Shown here piece by piece: positions 1 through 12,302 of a stretch of 64,000 bases of DNA; positions within the stretch are counted from its first letter, which is position 1; the number at the start of each line of letters is the position of its first letter. The stretch is from Helopsaltes ochotensis (taxonomy: Eukaryota; Chordata; Aves; Passeriformes; Locustellidae): the NCBI GenBank assembly GCA_013400155.1, contig VXBM01000014.1, positions 1,390,035 to 1,454,034 on the forward strand. The letters run 5' to 3'. The notes beneath the pieces were generated by a model, which ran no database searches, was not told where the DNA came from, and worked only from the letters and a program-made list of their open reading frames with translations. A program made the position numbers and the translations under genes.

Positions 1-1309
1 ACATAAAAGAAGAGAAATGCATGCACACATTCTCCATATTGCATTCAGTGCAGGAACAGACTGTAGCTGTGACCTTTGTGTTTGCTTCAAAAAACTGAGT
101 TGTCAATCTTCTGTACTCCTTGATGTTGATAAAGATAGTATGGGCTTTAAAGTAATACTGAGGCCTCTTATCCTCTAAAGCCACGCTAAAAGCTCACAAT
201 TAAACCTGCCAGCTATGGATATATTAAATTCCCTCTAATTCCCTCAACCTACTACATGCAGAAATCAATTACTTTTTTTTTTTTAATCCTTGTAAATGTG
301 TCTCTCTAATAATTTCTGCCAGGTGCACTGCGGTAACCCAAATAATAACATTAAGCAGTTTGCAAAACTGTTCTATGCAGCATTTGCTGAAGTAAGATTT
401 CTCTTTTTTCTTTTTTTGACATCCCAGTGACTGCACTGCAGAATTGCTCTAACCACTGCACTTACAGGTGACAACATGCTGGTATCTTATTTAAATTCTA
501 CAAGGGCACCATCTGCCCTGTTTTTGAGCTATGAGGCTGAAATGCTCTTTATTCCAAGGCAAACAGGAGGCGTTTTAGAGAAAAGGATGTAAATTTAGTG
601 GGGGAGGAAGGAACATAGAGTAGGTTTCATTTACTTGAAAAATTCTATTGCACTTTCTATTTAAAGAAATAAAGCAGACTTCTAAGGAGTCTTGGTCAAG
701 CACTGAACCTCTTGTCCAGACACTGAATCTCTACCAGCAGAACTGCCACTATTTTCATGGAGGTTCTTCCCAAACCTGACTTTCAGCACAAAATGCTACC
801 TTTAATAACTGTTTTCCTTGTCAGTAACAGTAATGTATCAGACCTTTAAATGTCCACTCTCTCCCCTTTATTCATCACCTCCTGAACAAGGCACTAGAGA
901 TTTTAATACACATGCTGGTACAGCAGCGTTCATTTCCATTGCTTGTTTACCCTTTCCTCCACAAACACATTCATCTGTCTTTCACACTGCATTATGGACA
1001 AGCTAAAACAAAACCCTTCCAGGCTTGTCTGCAATGCCACTTCTCAGCACTCCTCTTTTCATCCTTTTCCAGGATCTACCATGACAGCTCCTGCAATGTC
1101 CTGATTGTAAATACATGGAGGGTTTGCAATTTCCGTTATTTCTGTAGCACTCAAATCTTTTCATTAAAAAGATAAAATCCGACAAGTTGCAGCTGTTTAC
1201 GCAGCTGACTTATGAAAAGATTGTTTTTTCTACTTTTTACTACATCAGCTCTCCCAAGCATCTCCAAATTTATCTTGCAATAACTTTTCCCATCCTAAAC
1301 ACTGAAATG
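1..1309. other. Intergenic sequence, no gene seen
   Basis: AT-rich sequence with short T runs. Frames of 60-90 codons overlap on both strands and look random. I see no exon with family resemblance. Confidence 0.7.
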
Positions 1310-1740
1310 GTTCTTGTCAGAGCCCCTGGTGCACGGATAGGCCTTGGCCTTAAAACCCTGACCAGCCCCACCTGGGGCTTCCACACACACCTGTTCCTGT
1401 GGGCTCAGGGGCATTATTTAAACCCGGGCCAGGGCGGGGAGTCTTTGCTTGGGCTAGGCTGATGTTGGTTTCTGTCTCTGCCAGAGCCATGGATTCTGTT
1501 GGCCTGAACCCCTGGGATGGCTTGACCTTGGACCTGGTGAGTTTTTGTAATGATCTTGACTTTATTGGGCTGTGTGGTCTGTGGGTCTGCCTTGCTCAGA
1601 TGCTGTGGGCCCTGACTGCCCTGCCCTGCCAGCTTTGTCCCCACCATCCCACCTCCCCAGCCCTGAAGAGCAGTCACTGCTGCCTGCAAGGACTGCTACC
1701 CAAATCTCCTGTCGTGATGAAGATTTCTGGTCCCTGTTTC
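1310..1740. repeat. GC-rich repeat-like block, possibly an LTR-type element
   Basis: Base composition jumps from AT-rich to GC- and CCTG-rich between about 1310 and 1740, then returns abruptly. Inside is a TATTTAAA box-like word at about 1415, followed by GC-rich sequence and a GCCATGG at about 1487. This arrangement would fit a solo LTR or other promoter-bearing repeat, but I could not find matching TG...CA ends or a target duplication. Open frames in several registers are a by-product of the composition. Family unknown. Confidence 0.35.
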
Positions 1741-4700
1741 AATATGGGCTATTAAACATTATAAAATTACTTCTTGTGCAATGAGTTAGCAAAGCAGCTT
1801 GATTGCGGTGCTAAAATCAGACTTTCCCTACAACTGACAGACTTGTTAGGCTGTGTTTGTACAGAGTGGAACAGCAGGATCCAGCAGACACACAACCCTA
1901 ATATGAGCAAACAGCAACAGAGCTTTGGAAATTCAAAAAGAAAGGCTCTCATCCCTCATTCATATGAGCTTAAAAACTGCTATTGAAATGTTTTCTATTA
2001 AAAAATATATATAAAAATAGGAAAAATTGCAAGTGCTCTGTTATGTGAGCACAATGTTGTAAGGAAAGCTCAAGCCAGTGGCACTGAACTGCATTGTCAC
2101 AAGATTGGAGAAAAAAATATCGCTGTTGTCTCACATGAACTGAATGCAGATAAGTTACATTTAAGATAAGTAATTTTTGGTTTTATTTTGTCCTGTGACT
2201 TCATCCAAGCTACTCATAGCTTGAGGATTATCCTGTGCTGAACTTGCCAAATTTCTCACATTTGAATCTGCTGGCTGTCAGAATTATACGTAAAACCAGT
2301 GTCCCACACCACGAAGCAATATTTGTCTCTTGCCTCTCAACTGGTCATTGCGATAATAAGGATGGGGATCATTTGCAAATCGTAAGAGAATTCAAAGGCA
2401 GAAATGCTACCTGAGAAAGCTGTTAAATTTTCCAAGAGCAGAAGTGTGACTACAATAGTGCTGGAGCATCTGCTGAAAAAAACCCCTGTAGACTGCTGCT
2501 GCATTAGCTGTAACATTGGCTCTCTTTAAATTTCACTTTAGTCTCTTTTTGAACAAGTCACAAATTACAGAAGATACAAATTCGCTCATGCCTAGGGAAG
2601 CTATGAAGTGTGTGGAAGTACTGGGAAGTCACTATTTCCCAGAGCTGATCCTTTCTCTGTGTCTCAGACTATTCTTCTATCTTGAACTAAATTCCTTGCT
2701 CACATGTGTATTTGAATGTGTCTTGCTTTTACTTCTGGTGTATAGATGAACTCATCAGGATGACAACATGATCAAAAGAGGGATATATAGGTTTGGGGTT
2801 TTTTTTAAAAAAAAGGAGAAATAAGTCACCTAATTCATATTTTAGTCTTATTCTGCAAACAATTTTTCTATGAGTCCTCGAGAGACTGGCGTTCTCCACA
2901 GTATGTCTTTTTCCATGGTTATTTTTGGCCATGGTTGCTGCTTTTTGCTGTACAGAGGACAAGGAGGAGAAAAGCCTGGCTGGCCCTAAGTTTGTGGATG
3001 GCTCTTTCAGAAGTTCTCAATGTCACCTAGAATCATTCTTACCATGAATTCTCCCGGGTTAAAATGTGAAGCCAACTACAAACTGATTTAGGAGTTGTGC
3101 AAGTTTTGCAGCTGAAGAGTGGTAACATCTTATGATTTAGAATTTGCTTTAGGCGCTTTTTTTACAGAAAAGCAACCACCCAAAATATTTTACACTTGAC
3201 TTACACTATCACCATAGCTCTGATGCCTGAGATAAAGTTTCATAAATAAATGTTCAAAGGAAAACCCTTTAAATATGGTTGTTTCTGATTAGCTTTAGTC
3301 TGCTACAATTGCTCCAAAAAAGAAAATTCTAGCCTCAGTCATCTAAAGACTGAAGCCTTGCCTTCTATATTAGCATTTTAAAAATTGTAACTTGTTACAT
3401 AGTGAGAAAGAGGAATGCCTTTTTTAAAGAAGCTCTGTTCCAGGATTTCACAGCTGTTTCTGGGTCCAAAGGAAGCATTAAATATGAGAGGGAAGCAGTC
3501 AGTGCTGTTGCAGGTGGGAACTGTCATGAAGGTGCCCCTATGGTAGCACTAAACTTTGATTTTATTGAAATATACAGAATTTAATGGCAACATCCAGCTG
3601 TCCTTTGCAAAGGCAGGTGTGGTAAGGGTGTTTTATGGGAGTTTTTTTTCTTTTTTTTTCATTTAAACAGTAACCTGCAAGATCATAGATGATGCTACAT
3701 ATCTTACTCATACACCCCTATTAAGACATGTTGCTGATCAATGGTATTTCAGTAAGAATATATATTCCATCCCAAGTGAAATTAGAAAGATGCCAAAAGA
3801 AAACCATTGTCAGCTTTGCTATCTGAGGATTTTGGCAAATCTGAGTCAACTGAGAAAATGTCAAGCCTTTCTCTTTCATCTCTCCCTCTCACATTTTCAC
3901 TTTAGCTAGTATTCTTTTAGGGTTTGTTGTTGTGGGTTTTTTTTTTTTCCTTTCAGGACTGTGCTAGTAACCTGTAGCAAAGTGTTCCCCATGTTAGAAA
4001 GGTTGGAGCATATTGACAGTGGTTAACACCACAATCAGTAAGACAGGAGAACTTTATGAAGAAAATCACTGTACACCAGAATCATCTTCCTCTTCTTCCC
4101 CAACACAAGTTACAGAAACAAATTCTGGTTTAGAACTGGAATTTGGAGATTTAAGCTGCACATTTCTATTGATGAAAAGAAGATTTAAATGTAAGCTGGT
4201 TGTGAAATAAAGTCGTACCCCTGGCTCAAATACAGGACAAAAGTGAATTATGACAACTGCTTGCATTGCCACTGGCAGCAGAATTTAGCAGAGATGTAAC
4301 ATGGGTGCCATGACACAGAAAAAAGTGATAGGTCTAAGGACAAAAACCCCCTGTGTTATGCAAAGAGAATTTAAGAGACAGAAAAACTTATTTGGAGAAG
4401 TAAACAGTTTCCAAATGTGTGTGCTGTAAGCAGTAATGTTAAGGTTCAAGGTGCCATAAATAAATCAGGAGTTTTGTGTACAGAAGGGTTCGTGAGTGTG
4501 GCCTCCAATTGATTTGTGCCTCAGCTGATTGCAGGCTACAACAGAAGCTTGTTCTGCTCTCAGGGCCTTTAATGTTCCCCTCTCCCACACCCCTTCTCCT
4601 CCTAAGGTTGAGTTCTCTCTTATATAATAGTACCAAAGTTTTCATGCAGGATCAAAGCTGTGACTGTTATCTTTCTCTTCTCCCTATCTATCCAGCTTTT

Positions 4701-7700
4701 TCACAAACTTAGAAAAAACTTACCAGTCTTAGAGACAAGTTGTGTCTCTGTTACGTTTGACTGAACAACGCCAGTGCCTTCTGAGTGTCTTAACTGAGGG
4801 CAGTCACTGAGATAAGACTGCACAGACTGGTTTTCCCTAGAAAATCAGGCAAATAGGGACAGTACTTAAGGGGCTGGAGAACTTCTTTTTGCCCCCTTAC
4901 GGAAAATGTTCTCTTTATTTTCAGTCACATGTAGGACTGAGATGTTGGTATTATCTCATTATTAGGATTGGTTAATATATTTTTGTGTCACCATCATCCA
5001 ATAGAGGATGAAGTCCACTGCCCATTTATTTAGGCAGTGAGTCTGAGCACTCTTAGTCCAAGCTGCTGGCAGGACTTTTTCCTGGAGGTTAAATGGCATC
5101 TTTCCAAATTGGATGCTGGCAGAGATTTTGGCTGTGCTTAGGCCCGTGGGATTTACTTCTTTTTGTATTTCTAAGTCATTAAGCAACAACAAAATTTTTA
5201 TGGTGTTTAATGTATTGAATTTTACAACCACTGCTCTAGTAGTATGATGCTAAGATTAGTTTATAATGTCTTTTAAGTTTTGCTATCACGTGCTGTATTA
5301 TATTCCATGTGTTGTGTGCCAACAATCACTAGGCTTGATAGTGACAACAACTGGTACTCTGCACATTCCAGGTGCGGGACCTTCCTACACCAGGACAGGG
5401 AGTGTAGTTTGATCCCAGTCACTACTATAAATGCTCTCAGACAATAGAGAATTTCCTATAGGTTTTTTAAGCTTGTTTTCAAAAGGTTGGAATAATGCAA
5501 TAATACCTAAAACCAACAGAAATATCTCTGTACACACCAAGGTAAGAAAGTTTTGATTTATAGCAACTTTATATCAAATTCAAAAAATAATGCTAGGGAA
5601 CACAGGTGACAAAGGATTACATTTTCAATTCCAGAGTTCAAAAGTCAGCTACTGAAATAAGCTTCTCATCTTTCTCTTCCTAGTGCCACTTGTGCGAGTC
5701 CAAAGCACTTAAAAGATTCTGCATTTGGAATTTGTCTGAAGTTACTTAAGAATGTTTCAAAAATAACTATTGGAATTAACTTTTTTACATATCTAAATTA
5801 GGTGAGTAGTACATAATAAACATGAAGCTTCCCTGCACTTAAGCCTATTCTTTAGTGCAGAGACAGAACAAAACGTTTGGAATCTCTGAACACTCAGCCA
5901 TTAAAGAACACAGGGGACACATTCAAAACTCGGTTCATTTGTCAACCTGACAGCAGATGGAAGATTTCTGCATGCAAAATATAGGAGCATCTGGCTATCA
6001 AGGATATTTAAGACCTTACCTATTGATCTCTTTCATCTGCTTAAATTAATTCAAGATGTTAAGATGCCAAAAAATGGTGATTAAAGATCCCATGCGTATA
6101 AAGCTCAAATCCCAATAAACAGTAAGGAGAAGATAATACAAACACTACAAAACAAAACCAGCAGCAAAGCTCCCAAAAAAGTGATAATAAACCTGGAAAC
6201 ACCAGAAACCTGACTGCCAGAAATGAAGGACAGTATGGCTTGTTAACTGAGAGAGAGACACACACAGAAAATACATTTTTGTTATGTTGTCAAGAAGGAC
6301 TTCAAGGAAGAAAAAAAACCACTGCAAGGAAAGGTAAAGAACTAGAAGAAGGGGGAGACACAATTAAAACCAGAGAAGAGACAATATTGCTTATAAATAT
6401 AGGCCAGGTGTAACTCAAGTCCCCAACACCACCTCCGTTCTTCCAGAAACAACTGAACTACAGCAAGGGCGTTACCTTTTATCCTGTGCCTTTTTTGTCT
6501 TTTTGGTACTAGCAGGAATTTTGTGGCTTGAAAATGAGATGTAAATAGAACTAGCTATTATTCTATGTCAGGAGCAGAAAGATGACATTACAGGAGAATC
6601 CATCCACACTAGAAGCCAGACTAAATTAAGTCCTGACCTGTAACACACTCTGATGCTATCAGAATCTGGCTCCATACCAGCCAGTCTCAATGTCAACTCT
6701 GCAAACTAAATTCAACTATTAAAAAGTAAACTTATCTACAGAAAAGAAGGAAAGCAACACACAATGGCTGCTTACATTGCTAAGTTTATAGAAAAGTAAT
6801 GAAGCGGTGTTTCAGTAGATGAAACTATAACTGCAAAAAAACAAACAAAAAACCAAAAAAAACCCAAGAAAGAATAGCAGCAGTTTCCAATCAAAGCTGT
6901 AATTCTGCCTCATCTTTCCAAGGTCATGCAGGTGTCATTCCCACAATGAGACTTAATACTCATTTTAGGGCTCTGCCTGTGTGCAGAGTGGGGACTGAGG
7001 TAACAAGCTAAAACAGCAAAGGAAGAAGAGGAGGAAAGGTTCATTTTTATTGTTGGATTTTTTTGAGACATCTTTGACTAAATGTTTGAAATAATTTTTC
7101 TAAAATCATTGAAAAGCCTTACAGTATGATTGAGCAGCACTGCGAATGGGACACATAGTTTTAAATCTATTTATCAGATCACAACCATCCATGACAAATC
7201 TTGTCCCACTTTTCCTGACTAGAACTTCAATGGAGCAGACCAGGAAAGGTCTGTACTGATGAAAGTTATGCCAGCATATTCTATGCAACTTGTATTTAAT
7301 CATCATCAAATGTGAATGCAGCTCATATTGTGGGGATTCATGGCTCAGAGAAAAACTTCAGAGGAGACAAAATCACAAGGAAAAACCTTCATCCAGAGAT
7401 CATTTAGGCAAAGCTTGCAGCATCAGAAGACCAAAAGTCCAAGTGTGTGCTGAACATTGTGTGTCTTTTTTACAGCAACTTTTTACTAATGGGAAGGCTA
7501 TCATGAACACCCCTAGAATTTCCCTCTGTTGACTAAGTACCATCATAGTTTTTTTTTAACAGGCTAGTTCATAAAGAAAATATCAAAATTTGACAAAGAA
7601 ATCAGAACCTGAGAATTACTGATTAACAGGAAAGAAATAAGCTAAGAAATCTAAAAGAACCTTCTGGCTCCCTAACTCTTCATCCATTGTCAGCAAAACA

Positions 7701-8137
7701 CCAAAACAAAGAGACCTGTTCCTAAGGGTCAAGAAAGCCAAATTTATTTGTTTCTGAGCACAGATCCTGAGATGACACACTAGCTTAAAATTTTGTCAGT
7801 GAACTTATCATATTTGAATTCAGCAATTTAAAACATTAATCATTAAAATGTAATGTATAAATGAAAATATATTTCATCACTTCCATAAAGCTTTTGGTGG
7901 AAGAAAGGATATATAAATAGGTTCTAAAAAGGATTATGTGACAATAAAGGAAAAATTGAACAGTTCTATAAAGTTTATCTGCATTGAAGTTTGAAATGGC
8001 ATGTGAGCATCCAGCATGGGAATGATGAATCTATAGGACAGCCTTAGACTTACTGCCAACTCCAAAGGAAAATTTGAATAACAAAACACTAAGCTTCAAT
8101 TTCCTGGGTAAGAAAAGTCAAGACATGGCTTCATTGA

Positions 8138-8140
<3 letters not shown>
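1741..8140. other. Intergenic sequence, no gene seen
   Basis: AT-rich non-coding sequence. It contains T runs near 2800, 3640 and 3930, an A/C-rich low-complexity stretch near 6830-6870, and scattered AATAAA words with no gene attached. The longest frames, under 90 codons, show no conserved motif. Confidence 0.7.

Positions 8141-8209
<69 letters not shown>
8141..8209 (+). repeat. Homopolymer of 69 A
   Basis: Sixty-nine consecutive A bases lie between GAGTT and GGTAGGTCTGG. The sequence just upstream shows no coding similarity that would mark a processed pseudogene, and I see no flanking target duplication. It could be a retroposed tail, an expanded A tract, or an assembly or sequencing artefact. 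Confidence 0.95.
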
Positions 8210-8211
<2 letters not shown>

Positions 8212-11200
8212 TAGGTCTGGGCAAGAAGATCTAAGAGCACTATCAAGATACAGGTAGCAGCAGAGACCCAAAACATATTCCTTGGAAGTTCTAAGAAAGG
8301 ATGTTTTTATTCAGGAGGGCACTTGATTATGCCTCTTTGGCCTGCTCTCTCTTCAGCTTGTGATGGCTTATCAATTTTCAGAAACAAATCCTGTAGGACT
8401 TGTGCCAGACATTAAGTCATATGCTCTTAGCCCAAGTGTGCTGACAAGAATTTGGCAGTAATACTATCATTCACCTGAAAGGTCCTTGTGAAAAATGCAC
8501 TGAGCAACAATTCTAGTGACTTTATGGAAGGACAGATCACCCACTATGTCACTAAGGTTATAGAGGATGATAAGCATGGGGGAGGGGGGGAAATGATCAC
8601 AATTTCTGGAAAAAGGAGGTATTGACTTCCCTTCCCCCTGCCCTCGGCATAAATTTGGAGAGCTGTCCTGAAAACATGCCTCATCTCCATCCAGAGAGAT
8701 TAGAAGAACACAGTCAGTGAAGGATCTCCTCTATGTGTGCCACTCCTGGCTCACCTAATCGAGGACTGATGTATGGTGGCAAAACCCCTGGAATATGTAC
8801 CATTTCATCCCAGGCTGGATAGTTCTGAGCTGAGTGGAACTGAATACAAAGAATTTGTAGCACTGGCTGATCATGTCATTTTTAGAAAGGCTTTTCTTTT
8901 GGTGGCTGCACACAAGGTTGTTTTATAGGGATTAGCATCTTTATTGAAAGGGTTTAGATGTTACATCTATGAAGAAAAGGCACACACAAACAGCACAAAT
9001 CAGCATTCTACTTCTGTTATCCTCTTGTGTGTTGGCATTGGAAGGAATTCAGTTCTAGCAAAGGCCCTAGAAAGAGTAGGTGGGATTTGCTATTCCTTTT
9101 CCATTTGGAGGAGTGAATACTTGCTTCTAATAGAGCAATAAATGACCTACTGCACCTGCAAAATAGTGCCTGTCTTCTTGAAGAAGGGAAGCTCCACTGT
9201 AGACGTCTGCTAGGACAGAAACTTAAATGGGAGGAGAAAACAAAAATGTGCCAACTGGAATTGCTACAAGGGAGAGACAGAAGCTCTTTCCCAGCAGGGA
9301 TGTCAGTGCGCAATGAGAATGAGTCACTGTGATGCAGTTCTGTGATTCAGACAATTCAAAGCCTCTCTGGGATGTCAGAGCAGCAACATATTTTTACTGT
9401 GTGTGACTCCATACAAAGATAAAAAGTGTTCTACAGCTCTTGATAAACAACTTTCTCGTAAGATTTTTTAATTTTTCTTTTCTAAATTTGTTACTGCAAA
9501 TCCAGATTTAGACAACTTTTGCTCTTTAGTAAAATATCTGTATTTGTTTCAGGTCATTCTTTATCAGGAAACCTAGAGGTACTATATAGTGAAGAAGAGC
9601 CTTAGGCAACTCAGACAAATATCCTCAAATTAGGAGTAGATAAGGACCAAAACCCAGAACTGTTTCATTGTTAACAATTGTTTTAGTCATAAGGCTAAAC
9701 AAGAAGACCTCTTTCTCTGAGATACAATCTAAGTCTAAAGTACTTTCTTCTCTTTCAGGTGAACAAGTTGAGAACAGTATGAATGTTTTTCTTGCCCTCC
9801 TGTTCAAAGTCTGAACATAATGCCCTGCAGCTTATTTTGTGGCAGAACAAAATTCACCTGTAGACATGGGCTAATCTCTTACTATTTCCTAATCCATTTT
9901 CACTAATAATTGCTACAGTCAGTCTTTGAACATATATAAATGGATAAATGGATCAGCGATGTTCAGGCACACAGTGGGTATAAAAAGTGCTTTCTCATCA
10001 TAAGCATTTCTAGTCATAACCCTACCAGAATATTCCTAAACCTACATTAGAAAGATGAAAGAATTTCCCACAGCCATAAACGTTAAGGCATAATTCTGCT
10101 GCTGAGAACAGTTGGAAAACCTATAGGAACTTATTTTCCTCCTACTAGCCTCAAGAAACCTGGAAGAGGACTGGAATATGACACCACTCACTGTACCATA
10201 GGATCTGAAAGATTGTACAGAAGTTACCAGTGAAAGTCAAAGCCTGATTTTATTGATACTTTGCCTGTAAAAGTAAGAGATTGTGAATGACACAAACAGA
10301 TTTCCTAATGTTTGTGGAGTCTAATGATTAACAACTGCTAGATGAATGAAAAATCACTTGAATGTTGGTTTTAAAAGAGAAATTTTGTTAGACTTGAAGA
10401 ATCCTTTGGACATCTTCAAGGATTGTAAAAGAATGGATTGATTTCTTCCAACTCTCTAGAAGCCTGCTCAGAACACGTCAGTTTCTCCTTTGGGCAGTTA
10501 GGAGAAGTAAAGAGCTCAGCAGAAGCAGTCATGAAGGACAGGGAAATGAGTCATCCTAATCCACTGTAATGATCTCATCAATCCTTCACCATGTCAAGTT
10601 ATAAATATATAGTAAATATTGACAAGCGTGTTGAGGCAGGTTTTGAAAGAGAACATTTATCTTATTGTTGTTCTTGCCAGGACAGATAATCCTCAAAGAA
10701 GCTAGTAGTTTCAAGGATTTAGGGAGAAACTCATTAAGGAGAATATAAGAAATCATTTCAGTGCAGATTTTTGGTTGCTGAAGGACATTGAGATCTACTG
10801 GTGTTTTAAGTGTGAATACCCTCTCTCCATCTACTTTCCTCCTCTATAATCTAGTAATTTATTTTACTAGAACCTTGTCCTTTGCAACTTCTAACATTTG
10901 CAGTCAGTTTTGCCTACCTCAAACTTTGGAGACCAATAGCATCCACAGTGATGTCCCATATTGTCCAAAATAACATTTGAAATTACCATAAAACATCAAC
11001 TTGTCATAAATATTGCATAAGTGATTATCCAGATTAAATTCACTAGAACAATTGCATTTCTGTCTTTTCCAGACACTTCCAGAATTTGAGGCCTCCTGCC
11101 TTAACATGTTGTTCTTGTAAGTTCTATTCCTCTATTGTTATAATTCTATCACACTGCAAAGAATTGCTGGATTTTTACTTAAACAAATTCAAACTGAGAC

Positions 11201-12190
11201 AGCAAAACGGAATTCTCTGACATACAAGGCACCACACTCCCAAACACTAAAAACCTCCTCATCCAAAATACACATTTCAGAGAGGCGTAGAAAATACAGG
11301 AACAAACATTTTTGTGCCTGTGTTTAAAAATAGAGAGAAATTGCACCTAGTTTGCTTAGAAGCCCAAGCTAAGGGACATTTTCCAAACAGAAAACATCAA
11401 ACTTGGTATTTGTGCTATTTGGCCAAGATGTGAGCAATGGGAAGTTTCTAGGATAATACTCTTCTCATCAAGCAGAATGTTCCTTGTTGTATTCCTGTCA
11501 TTACAAATCAACACAGAGTATTTAAGCTAATACCACTAGTAAATCCTTCATGCTAATTAGTTAGACAAATTGTACTGGGAGTACATTGTAACATCTAAGT
11601 TTGGTGACTATTCTGTAGATCTGAAACAATTCTGGAATCCAATCTGCATCAAATGCATTAGTATCTGATAATGTAACAATTGAGCTCATGTTTTTAGGAA
11701 TCTAAGAGAGAAAGATGAAGAGAACTGCTTGTTATATTCTTATAAAAATAGTCACAAACCCAGGTATTTTCTGCTGATTCACATGGAATATTATATTAAC
11801 ATGACATGTCATATTTTATCCACAGAACTCACCAAATCTTACATATAAACCAGGAATGGCCAATGGTCCTTATTCCCTAAGTCATGCACCAAATCCTACT
11901 AAAGCCAAAAGTCACAGAGATGCCCCAGATTTTGGAGGCCCAACATAAAAAGCATCACTGCGAGTGATTTTCAGGCACAATCGGAGCTGACCATCCCTGG
12001 TGACAGACAATACGGTAAGGATTCAGCTGGGATTTCCAGATCAGGAACTCATCACCCTCCGCTGCTTGCTGCCTGTCCCAGTCCGTGTTTCTGACGAACC
12101 CCCCACTCTCGTGCCAACACAGCCCCACAGGGATGTGCCGGCAGCGGCACCGCAGCCACCGTGACCTGGCTGTGACACAAATGGATCCGA
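8210..12190. other. Intergenic sequence, no gene seen
   Basis: Mostly AT-rich. There is a G-rich run near 8578-8590 and a minus-strand frame of 98 codons at 9017-9313 without recognisable motifs. A moderately GC-rich stretch at about 11,980-12,190 leads into the 38-bp tandem repeat. It may belong to the same unrecognised unit. Confidence 0.65.
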
Positions 12191-12302
12191 GAGCCAGAGC
12201 TGCTCACTCTTGTATTCAATGTGAGAGAGAGCCAGAACTGCTCACCCTTTTATTCTATGTGAGAGAGAGCCAGAACTGCTCACCCTTTTATTCTATGTGA
12301 GG
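12191..12302 (+). repeat. 38-bp tandem repeat, about 2.95 copies
   Basis: Units begin at 12191, 12229 and 12267, each starting GAGCCAGA(G/A)CTGCTCAC and ending ATTC(A/T)ATGTGAGAGA. Copies 2 and 3 are identical over their shared length. Copy 1 differs at about four positions. The period is not a multiple of three and the region is not coding. Confidence 0.95.

Noticed and set aside
1399..1755. 118-codon plus-strand frame
   Set aside because: It sits in the GC-rich repeat-like block, with a competing minus-strand frame and no conserved motif.
8000..8140. Processed pseudogene ending in the A69 run
   Set aside because: No coding similarity, no target duplication and no polyadenylation signal placed convincingly before the tail.
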